Source: Rotaria socialis
Taxonomy: Eukaryota > Rotifera > Eurotatoria > Philodinida > Philodinidae
Assembly: GCA_905331475.1 (NCBI GenBank)
Contig: CAJNYU010000609.1
Location: forward strand, 10,261 to 74,260
Reading direction: 5' to 3'
Length of the DNA: 64,000 nucleotides
In this document: positions 10,484-22,400 of the stretch, piece by piece
How the letters are laid out: the number at the start of each line of letters is the position of its first letter
How positions within the stretch are numbered: the first letter of the stretch is position 1
Program-made: the position numbers and the translations under genes
The notes under the pieces: model-generated
Seen by the model: the letters and a program-made list of their open reading frames with translations, nothing else
Told to the model about the DNA's origin: nothing
Database searches by the model: none

Positions 10484-12957
10484 TGAATTTCACATAATAA
10501 AATTCACAAATTATTTAATCGACTAACTTTCTGCTTTGTAAAGCTTAAGCAACAATTTGTTTGTTTAATGCTTTCGAATACTGAGTAAACAATAAACTTT
10601 TTCGAGTTTAATATACTGACATAATAATTTCAAAGTAGGATTCGTCAGCTATTTGTAGTTAGATCAATTACGGTTCAACATAGGATTCTTATACATTTTG
10701 TTCGTCGGTACGTAGCTCCTATCAAGCAACTTGTGGTTGCATAGTAAAGAACAACGCTTTTTCTTGAGATGATTCTCAAGTTCAAATGCCAACAAATGTG
10801 CCTGATTGATGATGCTAAACTAGTTGTATTCGTGTTTACGTAAATATGGTTTTATATCTTTAAAATATATGCACTTCATTATTTTCTTTTCGGAAGTCAG
10901 TATAAATTGTGTTTTTTTGTCTGTTGAAACTTAGACTTTCTATCTTCTCTCATTCTGCAAAATAAAATACTTGCCACTGGCTATCGCGCTTGTTCCCAGC
11001 AGTATTTCAAATTGATCTTTTCTCATATTCTTGAACTGTTATCAGTAGATCTTATAAACCCATTTTTCGTAGTAACAAGCCCATGAATACGAGAAAGGGC
11101 GGCTATCTATTAAATTTGTTGCCGTATCATGCAAATATTGTGAATAACAGAAATATTGGCCATCCTAACTCACTCATATACGTGGAACTTGTTCTTCTAA
11201 CTTGCTAGTTTTTCTTTCTGTGACAGGCGATTTGATCTGTCTTTTCAATTTTAAGTACAAATTCTGTGTTGACAGGCACATATGAAGAAAGAACATGAGT
11301 GCTGTATGTTAGTTACACAATCAAACAAATATTCTCCACTAAAAACAAAAGCATCATTACTCGAATTTTGTTTTGCTCCTGTGAGAAAATTTAGAAAGGG
11401 CAACTTTGAAATGAGTTGCTAGTTTGTGTCATAGCATTCATCGCTAATTATAATCAAACTTAGAGTTCAATGTGATTCACCGGCACTGCATTAAAACTTC
11501 CAAATATATTTGCTATTGTCCTCGTTCTTTTTTCTTGCATGTTAATAGCGCATGCTACTTTTACGAGAGAAACATTTTGTGATCGACAATCAATTACTTC
11601 GTTGCTTTTGAAGGTTGCTCTTTCTTTGAGACAAACATTAATTGAAACATGGGCTGCGCGGACTCACATCATGCTGCTGTCAAGTCATCGATTCAAAAAG
11701 GTTTGTATGAATATAGTGATTGCTAATGACTCTTTCTATCTTGATAAACGCGGCAGCATACGATGAGTTGACCGGTATTTTCTCAATACTTTCACTGTAA
11801 TCGGTGGAACGAATCAGTTTTTAAAGTCCTTTTAATGAACGTTAATATTAATTGTAGTTTGGGGTAATATTGGCTAGATTTTTTTCCAACACAGCAAAAA
11901 ATGGTGCAAACATGTTGATAGTCATTTTCATTTGTTTTTTGGCTTCTTATCGAGTTGTTCAACACAAAAGTAGAATCAAATCGTCATTTACGTTTCATCC
12001 ATTTCATTATGAACTCACAGAAACCAGAGGAAAACAGGTGCATACACGGGCCTTCGTTTGTACATATTGCTATTTCAACTGTATGAGCACATCACATCAT
12101 TTGATGAAGGAAAAAACAGTCGAAAAACGTCATTTTAATGTATTTGAGTTTTTTCCTTATTTGAGCATTGTGATCTGCAATAGGCATCGAAATACTGAAG
12201 TGATATATTTGCCTATGTAGAGAAATCTAGAATGTTCTTTTAGCTCGTAACAGCATAGATATGAAAAGAGTGTAGTTTACCAAATTTGAGAGCACAAGTC
12301 AAAGGTGTTATCGATTAGAATCAAATATGCAACGGAAAAATTCTATGACAATGAAAAAGACACAGTCCTCAATACATCTCAACTTAATTTTATTTTCGAA
12401 ATTCTTTTCATATAGTACGGATAATACCAAGTTGGAACGATATTGGTCATTCTATATAACTATTAAAGCTTTTCTAAACGGAATTCATCTAAATAGTGTG
12501 CGTTTATTTTGGCGATTCTTTGTTAGCAATCTTTCCATACAGCTGAGTTCGTATAGAGAACATCCTCTGAAATATTTAAGTAGTGTAAGCATTCATAGTA
12601 TTATGTTAGGTTTTCATCAGCGGTATAATTCCATTGTGCTTGAATATTCTTGAACAATTTTGTCTCTCTTTAAGATTCAAAACAAAAAGTTCTGCATCCA
12701 CCAAACAGTGTTCATCCAGTTCGGTCGCCATTAGCAAACAAGAGTACGGTGTATCAAATACAACAAGATCTATTTGAAAATAGTATATTATTTTATCGCT
12801 TTAGACCATCTCAAAGATCATAACCATCATAACGGCTCTGCGTTTCATACGGTATGTTCATCTACAGGGAAACAAACTTGCAGAATGGTAACTCAGACTT
12901 GATAGCGTGAAAAACTGATAGTAACCTATTGAAAACTTTTGCGAAGAAAGTATAGGC
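10484..12957. other. Gene-poor intergenic region
   Basis: About 2.5 kb of AT-rich DNA. Open frames at 11539-11766, 11870-12220 and 12327-12653 have no recognisable domains, biased composition and no matching exon structure. Unrecognised 5' exons of the ZZ-kinase gene may lie in the last few hundred bases: a one-codon exon ATG|GT at 12885-12887 is possible but not supported. Confidence 0.4.
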
Positions 12958-12958
12958 T

Positions 12959-12996
12959 TAAACAGTCTCTACTTATACCCACACCCACGACTGTTT
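12959..12996. repeat. Telomere-like motif in a small hairpin (locus C)
   Basis: The C-rich strand ACCCACACCCAC sits between inverted 8-mers AAACAGTC (12959-12966) and GACTGTTT (12989-12996). Here only one strand of the telomere-like motif is present, placed within the loop. Confidence 0.55.
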
Positions 12997-13100
12997 AGGG
13001 CCGTCTCCCTTCGATCTGGGAACTATCTTTAGAGTAAATTACTAAACCAAGCAAAAATTCTGTCCGATATTTCCATCTTACCTAATAGTCAATCATTTAG

Positions 13101-15311
13101 AAATTACCAGATCACGGAGTCAACGAACGTAACAAACATATACATGATAGCCATGTTAGCAAAAAGGGAGATTCGTCTGTACATGATGGCAATACACATC
13201 ATACGAAATGTGACATTTGTGACAAATGGCCAATACTATGTGATCGATATAGATGTTTAGAATGTACAGATTTTGATGTATGTGGGGAATGTTTTGAGAA
13301 ACGACGAGAAACAGAAAGTCACAAGAGTGGACACGCTTTTGCTCATTTCAAATTGCCTATGGAATTATTCGGTAGGATGATCGGCGATGTTGATCAAGAA
13401 GTTACCATGGAAAGATTAGTAGAAAATTTTCAAAATGCCAAGCATCAAGGAGTGGCGTGTGACGGTTGTTCAACCAAATCAATTACAGGAATCCGGTTCA
13501 AATGTGATACATGTCCTAGTTATGATCTATGCCTGAAATGCATGAAGAAGAAAAAAGAAACACGTCATCATACAGCGAAACATCCCCTGATCGTTATTGA
13601 TGAAAATAATTTGAATGTAATTGAAATGAGTGATATTGAATTAGGCCACAAATTGGGTCAAGGCAATTTCGGTAAGATCTGTATTTTGAGTTTTAACTTT
13701 TCTGATCACACTCAGAAGATCTTCAGTAGTTTTTACTTTGTGGGTTTTCTAATGCAATCGTACTCCATATCATTTATCTTACGAAAAATATTAACTTTCT
13801 GCTGAATCAATCAGTTACCAGTTGCTATTGTAACACGAACTTAACTCATTTAGCGAAACAACAACAGTAATGAACAGAAAATCTTGATCAAAGTTTATAT
13901 TGTATCTTCTTGTTTCGATGCATTGAATACTCTATGTAGAGTTGTCTAAAAAAATCAAAAGAATAACTCTAGTACCATGTTTTAAAAAATGTTATGATAG
14001 TCACGTCTAATTATTTAAATTAGATCGCGTTTTTGAAATTATTTGTTTGACACAGTTCATAGTATCATCAAGAGTTAGAAATACATATGTCGGCAAAGAC
14101 TCTGAGCTATCATGGGCCCATAGTATAGGATACGACAAGTATCACCTGTCTACACAAGAAATTTTTCAATTTTCTTCTGAGGCAAATCTATACATATAAA
14201 TATACTAAAACTAATATCTCAACTGAAATATCTCTATATTACATTGGCGCTTGGTATACTCATTTATCGTATAGGTTCGGTTTACAAAGCTAAATGGATT
14301 TCAAGAAATCAACAAGTTGCTTGTAAGGTATTCGATGTTCTACTCAATCCGCAACTAATAAAAAGTTTTGTAGAAGAACTATCTGCATACAATGAATTAT
14401 CAGGCGCTTATATCCTCAAATTGTATGGTTATGTTCATCATACACTACCAGATAGTAATGGTGGAGTACAGTGCATGCTTATTATGGAAAACATGAATAA
14501 GGGCAGTTTGACATCAGTGATACAAAAAGAAAAGGTCTCCATCATAACAAAGCTCAATATGGCTTTGAATATTGCTAGTGGAATGCGTAAAATACATGGA
14601 CGCAAGATGATTCATCGGGATATTCGTCCTGATAATATTCTCGTTAATGACGAGTATATTGCTAAAATTGGTGATCTAGGTATTGCGTATAGAATTCAAA
14701 CTACTGCTCAACAAATGGCTACAAATACTGGATGTATATCTTATATGCCACCAGAATTTTATAAACATAAATGTGATCAATCTCTCGACGTATTCACTTT
14801 TGGTCTTACATTATACTTTATATTTACGGAGACATTTCATGCATATGAAGAAGAAGGAAATATAATTAAGTTGACTAAGAATAGTCCTGTTTTTGAAGAA
14901 ATAATTGAACGGTGTGCTCATCACGATTCTAAACAACGTCCGCTGGCAGTGGAACTTGAATCCATATTTGCTCTTTACAAACGAATCTTTGAAAAATATG
15001 CTGCAGAAAATAATTTTGACTACAAAAGTCAACCACTTAATCAGCAAAATCGTTTTTTTCTCGAATTTTACAGATCATTTCATAAACGAGATAAGGCATC
15101 TATGGAAACTCAATTTTCTCGTGCAAGAGCGGACTCGTATGATTTCACGGCTAGCGATGCAATTAAATCTACTCTTTTCGCAATAGTGATGAAAAATGCA
15201 TTGGAAAAGGAAATAGAAGGAAAACGAAAACGAAAAGGCGGCGAGAAAAACAGCAACGATGATAGTGATAGTTATAGTCAAGATGATTATGATGATGATG
15301 ATGGAAATTAA
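13101..15311 (+). CDS. Double ZZ-type zinc finger protein kinase (TKL-like), 5' end unresolved
   Basis: Two exons (13101-13671, 14275-15311) give 535 residues starting at a splice acceptor (TCATTTAG ending at 13100), so the true initiator lies upstream. Numbering from 13101, ZZ finger 1 spans 37-80 (CDIC, CLEC, CGEC, then His pair) and ZZ finger 2 spans 120-161 (CDGC, CDTC, CLKC, HH). A protein kinase domain runs 178-445 with glycine loop GQGNFGSV, VACK lysine 208, catalytic HRDIRPDN (Asp306, Asn311), DLG in place of DFG (Asp324) and PPEF in place of APE. All catalytic residues are present, so activity is expected. The tail ends in an Asp-rich stretch. The intron splits the glycine loop and is long (603 nt) for this genome. 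ZZ fingers commonly bind N-terminal histone or ubiquitin-type degrons; the target here is unknown. AATAAA at 15406. Confidence 0.82.
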
Positions 15312-15592
15312 ACACAAAGCAAATCAAATAGAAACGACAAGAACACATTATACCATCTCATGCAACGCACAACACTGAATATATTATATGCAGCGTGTTT
15401 ATTCAAATAAATGAAATTTTCATTGTTGTCAGTTTGTTTTCATTGAAAAATATAAGATTAGTGACATACATTAGGATATATTTTTTTAAATAATATGTAA
15501 TTTTTATTGAGTTATATTCTAATTGTATACTTTCCTGTGAAACAATTATATTACCAATCTAAAATATGTTGTACACAGTTTCGTGAGAGTAT
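15312..15592. other. 3' flank of the ZZ-kinase gene
   Basis: Holds the polyadenylation signal AATAAA at 15406-15411 and AT-rich DNA up to the first 310-bp MITE copy. Nothing else is seen. Confidence 0.4.
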
Positions 15593-15902
15593 CCCCGGTC
15601 GAAGAAAACGATCAGTAAACGGTCGTATACGATACAAATACGGCCCGTTTTATGTGCCATATTTTCCCCGTATAACAGGGGCAGTAATATGGCCGTATGC
15701 TCTATAGAATACGATAATATTACGCTGGCTGTACGAGGTTTTACGACTGATATGCGGTGTCCGTATATGGCCGTAATACTGCCCCTGTTAAAACGCCTTA
15801 ATTCGGCTTAAAACGGTCGTTTTACGACAGAATACGATGCAAAAACGACCGTTTACGGTAATGTTACGCCGGTTTACGTTGGTCCGTTTTGATCGACCTG
15901 GG
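15593..15902 (+). mobile_element. 310-bp MITE, copy 1
   Basis: Non-coding element with terminal inverted repeats CCCCGGTCGA / TCGACCTGGG. It has the same length and high identity to the copy at 18079-18388. It is notably richer in GC and CG dinucleotides (ACGGCCGT, TTTACG) than its surroundings. An internal inverted repeat of about 24 bp (AACAGGGGCAGTAATATGGC and its complement near 15765-15790) makes it largely self-complementary. Flanking dinucleotides match (AT before, AT after), possibly a 2-bp target duplication. No transposase. Confidence 0.82.
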
Positions 15903-17518
15903 ATATCAGCTATGGCGTTGGTTCCTTATTCACTACATGCAATTGGGTGTAAACTTCAAAGAGCTCTGATATTGACTACAATATTGCTCTTTGCTAGTTT
16001 TTTTATATTATCGCATTGCTATAACTTCGATTCAGATTCAACCTCTGATGTGAGCATCGCATCAGCCTCAATCAAAGTCATTAAAAATCAATGTTATAGC
16101 ACAAATTAATCGCTTATGATGTAGATGTGCTATAGATCGGCTGCTGTTTTCATCAGCTACACCCATTTTGAATCTATTCGGCTTGATCCTATTTTCAAAT
16201 AGCAATTTCAAGTTTTGCTTGCATTGTATTCTCAGTAAATCAAACCGGACTACTATTTCTACAGATTAGAGTACAAATATAAGTCATATATTTATATACT
16301 TCTGCACATAGAAGTATATTGCATTCAATAGTCATATACTCAGCATTTAAATCTTTAAAAAACCATCCATGAACTTGAAGTTTCCCATCTCAAAAACTTC
16401 AGGAATCGGTAGTGCACAAGCTTATCTCTCTGAAAAGATACACTAGATAAGTGTTACGTATATTAGCCTCGATTAACCTAGCATGAATATTTATTGTCTA
16501 CACTTGATAAATTTTGAAATAAAAATTTATCGGATCTGCGCCATGAAATCGTTTTTTTTCGATAATATTTTAATTGATCATGATGAACTTTGTCTCCGGT
16601 GCTTCTGAAGACAAAATAACCTAGAATATGACGAATTTCCTGGTTTCTGTTCAGCTTTATTCTTCAATCTAGAGTTAAACGTTATCTGTAATGAATCTCT
16701 TGTCCTGATTAAAAACTACTTTTGACTCTCATGATTGTTTGACTGGAAGATTATATACCGGAGAATCATAAGAAGAAATACGTATATATAGATATTGTTA
16801 TACTATGTTCGAAGAAGATAGCTTCAATTGTCGAAACATCGCAAATATTTGTCAGCTTGAGTATATCAAAAATTTGAGGGGAGATACGTTAGAGGAATTT
16901 CTAAGAAATATTAGCTCATAGAACACAATTGAAAATATCTAGCGAAATTATTCGACAATAAAGCAATGAAAAACGATTTAGTTTGCAGGTCACGAAATAT
17001 TTCATTCAATTTTAAATGATCCAAAATTCAGATGATCTCAGAAGCTATACTAGTCGTAGTGTGGAAATCACCTTCTCATGTCTTATATTGGCTTCTATTC
17101 GGATGCTTCAGGAAACTTAAATAATTCGATTGTGTACTATTGGAATTGGAAGCTTATAAGTTAGAAATACTATAAAAACTGACTGCTACAATTATTATTT
17201 TTGTTGGAACCTAGTTTTTAATAAGATGATATTGTAGCACTTGCATTCTACTGCATTCATGCGTTTAACTTATTTTTGAGTTGAACAGTTTACAATTCAT
17301 ATCACTGCCGCAGTCTAAAAGGCCGATAAGAAACAACGAATCAAAATTATAAGAACAAAAATTTTTTAAGTATCTTTATTTGTTTTCGTCTCCCTTGTCT
17401 CTGATTGAATCGATCTAATAATCAGTGCATATACACTCAAGTATGCTATATCTGAATATCAATTTATAATCTTTTCAAATCTATTTCTTTATGTGGAAAA
17501 AAAATATTCTTTTGACCT
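15903..17518. other. Intergenic DNA without recognised gene
   Basis: AT-rich. The frame at 15837-16109 begins inside the MITE and shows one hydrophobic segment but no recognisable family. A short stretch at 17341-17360 (TCAAAATTATAAGAACA) repeats part of the Tc1-like terminal sequence found at 17519. Confidence 0.4.
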
Positions 17519-17599
17519 GGTCAAAATTATAAGAACAGATAAATATATTATACAGCGCTTTCAAAAAAATCGACTCAATATTTTGCTGAAGTATTTCCT

Positions 17600-18078
17600 T
17601 TTACACGAATCCGATGGCACAGTCGGTCAATCTAGCACATTAATTTTGTTTTTCTTGAACCACTTTATACTAAAATCTGATTTATGGCATGGTACATTGT
17701 TTTGCATACAATACCATGTATCATCTTGGTTGAAATTTTTTCACTATATGGTAATAATAAAGATTCAATAACACTAATATAATGTTGGCCATTCATATGG
17801 CCATCGTAAAAGACCAAAGGACCAACTCCTTCGGCTGCCATAATTTCCCACACACTAACTGATCCACCACCACCTTGAATACGCGGTTGAAAACTTCGAA
17901 ATGAGATTCATCAGATAAAATAGCAGTTTTCCAGTCACTATAATGCCAGTCAGAACACTGTTTGGCAAATTCTAGTCGATTGGAACAATGGCTAGAATTT
18001 CGATACGGCTTCCGTTTCGTCGTATAACTTTTGTAACCGGCATTCAAGAAGCATCGACGCACTTGTAACGAACAACTT
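17600..18078 (-). pseudogene. Tc1/mariner transposase remnant
   Basis: The minus strand from 18078 reads as transposase: VRRCFLNAGYKSYTTKRKP (linker after the HTH domain), LEFAKQCSDWHYSDWKTAI, then the first catalytic Asp block LSDESHFEVFNR. A deletion and frameshift follow, then GGGSVSVWEIMAAEGVGP and VFYDGHMNGQHYISVIESLL in another frame, and another frameshift before the second Asp block. At least two frame breaks make it non-functional. Homology ends abruptly at the boundary of the 310-bp MITE, which appears to have inserted into the coding sequence. Confidence 0.85.
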
Positions 18079-18388
18079 CCCCGGTCGAAGAAAATGATCA
18101 GTAAACGGCTGTATACGATGCAAATACGGCCCGTTTTACGTGCCGTATTTTCCCCGTATAACAGGGGCAGTAATACGGTCGTATGTTCTATAGAATACGA
18201 TAATATTACGCCGGCTTTACGAGGCTTTACGGCTAATATACGGTGCCCGTGTATGGCCGTAATACTGCCCCTGCTAAAACGGCTTAATTCGGCTTAAAAC
18301 GGTCGTTTTACGACAGAATACGATGCAAAAACGGCCGTTTACGATAATGTTACGCCGGTTTACGGTGGTCCGTTTGGATCGACCTGGG
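18079..18388 (+). mobile_element. 310-bp MITE, copy 2
   Basis: Same element as 15593-15902, in the same orientation, with the same CCCCGGTCGA / TCGACCTGGG ends and the same internal inverted repeat. Flanking dinucleotides match (TT before, TT after). It sits immediately next to the broken Tc1 transposase, so it inserted after that transposon. Confidence 0.85.
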
Positions 18389-18453
18389 TTGATTAGAGTA
18401 GCTTGTGCCACTCTCGGCAAAGATGTTTATTAGGCTACTTCAAGTTATCCATA

Positions 18454-19050
18454 GTGTAACGACAAAACTAGAGAGTGTCGCCTATGCCCGTCGGCACGAT
18501 GGTGTATTGTGTCATCTGACGTCTCCAGAGTGTAACAACGTCATACATAACGTACGTATATATAGGAGAGAGATACATTAGAACAATGGGCAGAGAACAG
18601 AAAGAGAAGGAAGGAGAATCATCGAAGCGTGTCATCAATATCGGCACAGCACTGTTCGCGGGCTAATTGATTTCTCGTGTGATGAATTCCACTCGAATGC
18701 TAATTGTCGACTACTTTTTCGACGATCACTCTTCATTAAATGTAATTGTTACAGTCATGTGTTTACATTCCTTGACTCACTTCTTTCTTCACAATGCGTT
18801 TATTCAACTCGCATTCTTTGACTCACTTCTTTCTTCCCAATGCGTTTATTCAACTCGCATTCTTTGACTCACTTCTTTCTTCACAATGCGTTTATTCAAC
18901 TCGCATTCCTTGATGCTTTATTCTCTCTTATATAATATCCTCTCTTCTCTTGCTTAACATTATCTCTTTTGATTCTTAATAAAAGGAACATCGAGAAGGG
19001 AACAGGGATACTCTAATAGTAATAAATAACGATCTTCTTGCAACGTTGTC
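18454..19050 (+). mobile_element. Possible solo LTR-like segment
   Basis: Starts TGTAACGACA, a start common among invertebrate Ty3/gypsy LTRs. It carries a TATA-like GTATATATAGG at about 18555 and a polyadenylation signal AATAAA at about 18979, in the order expected of U3-R-U5. I could not fix the 3' end or a target-site duplication, and no gag-pol is nearby. It may be a solo LTR or another promoter-bearing repeat. Confidence 0.3.
18766..18903 (+). repeat. 46-bp minisatellite, three copies
   Basis: Three tandem 46-bp units begin CATTCYTTGACTCACTTCTT and end TTATTCAACTCG, at 18766-18811, 18812-18857 and 18858-18903. They differ at only one or two positions, and a partial fourth unit follows. 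Lies within the LTR-like segment. Confidence 0.95.
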
Positions 19051-19423
19051 GACTTTTTTTGACATTGACCGAGACGATTTTTCAATGATAATTTCAATCT
19101 GTCTTTTTTTGCGACGTTGCTAATACAACCATTTGAAACACCAAGTTGGTTTCGAATATTTTTAAATGCAAAAACCAGCTTGTAAAAGGATAAGGACTTT
19201 CAATTTTTGATAAGTTGTGACTTTTCCCCTCCCCATTGATTTAGTAACGAACAATGAAATATAAATTGTGTCCCACTTATCAATGGTATACACAAGCAAC
19301 AAAAATAGTAATTAAACGAAAAGAAAACATGTGACCATGTGATCCGTCACTCGGATTTTCTGAGCATCGTCCGTTATGCACGAAGGGTTGTATAAAATAT
19401 TTATCTGTTCTTATAATTTTGTC

Positions 19424-22400
19424 CACTGCTGTAGTTTTCAAAATTGATCTGATCCAAAACATACCAGTAATATCTAAAAACATTGAGAAAACGATTGTAT
19501 AACAACTTATTCTCTCTAACGTGTACTCTTCTATCAGAAATAAACTCATCGTATAGGAAGACATTGAAATAAGTAGTAAAGCAAACTGCACTATTTCACA
19601 TTTTTATTCTTTTACATGTAAAAATATTTCGATTTTTAATGATTTTCATATCACCTGTCTCTTTTATGCTCTTTTGATTGTGTAGCAATGATGTTCTCAT
19701 TATAATTTTAGTACACTTCGTAGTTACAAAAGGTACACTTAGTAATAATTACTTATAGGAAACCATAGAATAAGTATAGAAACTATGCGAATTAAAACAA
19801 TTTAACATGAGCATTTTTTGAAACAAATTTTTACGTTCAAGCGCCTTACATGTTCTGTATTTCGGAAATTTTTATTTTATGATACATATATGACTTATGC
19901 ACAAATCATGATTAACATATATTCATATAAGAAATCTTAAGATAAAACTTGTTCTCTTTCTATATACATGAAGAGTATAAGGATGAAATTTAGAAAATAC
20001 TCTAGCGAATTAACACCAATCCAATATTTTGGTATGTTCTACATATATGAGCTGCCTGTTTCGCAGATCGGTTTATTTTTCATAATAATTTATATTATAA
20101 AATAAAATTATCTATGTTCGTGCATATTTTTTCTCTGTAGAAAGTAAACAGTTAATCATTCTTATTTGATTTGACGTTTGACTTGTTTGAAAGAAAACCT
20201 TTTCTTGCTTTTCATATTCTTGAAATCAAAAAAACATTTGATGATTCATTCCAATATATCGAACCGATAAATCTTGATATTATTATTGACAGTTCTCCTT
20301 CATCGTGCTGCTAATGCCAGTAATTTGGATAACGTAATTTTTGACTTCTATTGTAACAGATTGAAACTACTATTCTTAATTTATGAAAACAAGCATTTTA
20401 AATAAAAAGATTACCTATACTTGCTTACTTTATCTAATATGAATGAAACATAATCTAAGTCATAAAAGCATCAGATTTGCATCCTATTGTTATGTGTACT
20501 GCAAAAACTGAGTTGACTTATATATGCTGTGAATAATTTTGAGAGAAAATTTTTGTTTTTTCAAAAAATCCCTGTAACCCCCCCCCCTCTCAAGGATGGT
20601 CTTGTCAATAATGACAATTTTTTCGATAACTCAGCCATTCCTTGATGGATCCTTCTCATCTTCGAACTCGACTGAGATATTGATGGGATCATTCTGTGTA
20701 CAAAATTTCAAGACAATTGGATGAGGCTTTCAAAAGTTATCGCGTTAACGGCCCGGCCGGACACACTGACCGAGTCTAGTGTACTCACTTTTTGCGTACA
20801 CAAAAAATGAATGCTACTGCCACATGTAGATCTACAATATTAAATGAGAACAAATCATAAAAAATTGAAGAAAGCGCACATGTATTATAACTTGTGTTTG
20901 TATTAAAGTTGCTCTCTGTAGCCAATTCGCATATATTAGTCGTTGTGAATTAAGTTTAATATCTAAAACAAGAGAATGAAAAAAGTTGTCATCGCAAGAC
21001 ATGATTACAAGAATATCAATAAAAGTATAGCCGCCACCCCAATGAAAAAACATACTATGTGTGACTGTATAAATGTTATTAAACTGAGGAAAGAATATAA
21101 TTGCAAAATTCAGTTTGATTATTGGATAAACAGTTCTCTTGAAATCTTAGATTGATATTCATATCAATCTTCAATGCAGATTAAAAGTCTGATACTTTTT
21201 CATGATTAAAAAGAAAGGTTCAAAGTTTACAGTCGTCATTTTTCAAACGCAGCTCCATTTTCTTTCATAGCTCTCTATATATAACATAAATTAAAAAGAA
21301 CAAACTCGATTGCTTCGTGATTTTTAATTGTATGAGGTCATTATATTAACTAGCCCAAAATACGTATGCAAAAAAAGAATCATAGACAGCCCACATAGTT
21401 GCTTTTCTCTTTTGTTTCAGTTGGCAAAATGTGATTAAAATCGATTTCGTGCTTAAGTCATTTTTTCTGTTTTCCGAATATTTAATGTAATAACAGATAC
21501 AAGAAACGAGGAAAATAAATATAAACAATATTCACACATGGCAAAGAAAAAAGAAACTATCTATACATGGCGCGTTACGACGTATGTTTTTGTTTTAATA
21601 TTCTTCATACTGCAGTATTTTTTTTCTCTTTATCTAAAAAGCATTCAACCAAAACTATTCAGACGCTTAGAATATATAAGCCTGATATATCATCATAAAT
21701 CAAAACTTTCACACCATTTTTTTGGATAGCATTAGTGTTTTGATTATTTTTCTCTCTATGGTGAAAGTGCCTTTGAAAAAAAAATAATCAACAACAACAA
21801 AAAAATCTTCTTATCATAATTATTTGTATTCTGTTTAAAAGGCAGTAGGCTTGTCTCCTATCGTGTAGGCGTTCGATCGTTTTTCTATCTATCAATTAAA
21901 ATAAATATTCGCACGTAAAGGTAAACGATTATTCACGCAGTAAAACAAAATCAAGTAAGTTTCTTCTTTTCTAGCATTTTATTGAATATGTAAAATTTCG
22001 AAGAAAATTAAAATAAAAGGAATCTTATTAGTAGAGAGACTTGAGAATGATTACAGGCTGTTTTAGGAAATTTTAGTCATCGTATTGGTACTAATATGAG
22101 CTAACGCATTCAAAAAAACCTTGACATATCTTTTTTTCTTTCTTTTTCTTTTTCTTTCTTCCAAATTCAAATAGTAATTATCGGTAAAAGGTCATAAATC
22201 ATTTGAAAATTAACAAACTACGTATAACAATCTATGAGATACCTATTACTGATGCAGTCTAAAACGGAGAAACATGGTGTTTCACACTAACTTAAAATTT
22301 ACCGCGTGTCTCGTAGTCTGCGACACATTATTCTACCACACATACGAAAGGTTCTGGCAAGATGATTTGGCTCTAGAGCTTAGTGTATACGTCAAATGTT

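Larger units (their letters stand above)
17519..19423 (-). mobile_element. Nested, degenerate Tc1/mariner element (outline)
   Basis: Terminal sequence GTCAAAATTATAAGAACAG plus ATAAATATATTATACA (17520-17554) recurs in reverse complement at 19389-19423 (GACAAAATTATAAGAACAGATAAATATTTTATACA). The two probably are the terminal inverted repeats of one element. The interval is about 1.9 kb and contains a transposase remnant, the second 310-bp MITE and an LTR-like segment. The assignment of both ends to a single insertion is inference. Confidence 0.5.

Noticed and set aside
11539-12653. Three plus-strand frames of 75-116 codons
   Set aside because: No recognisable family, no exon logic, biased composition.
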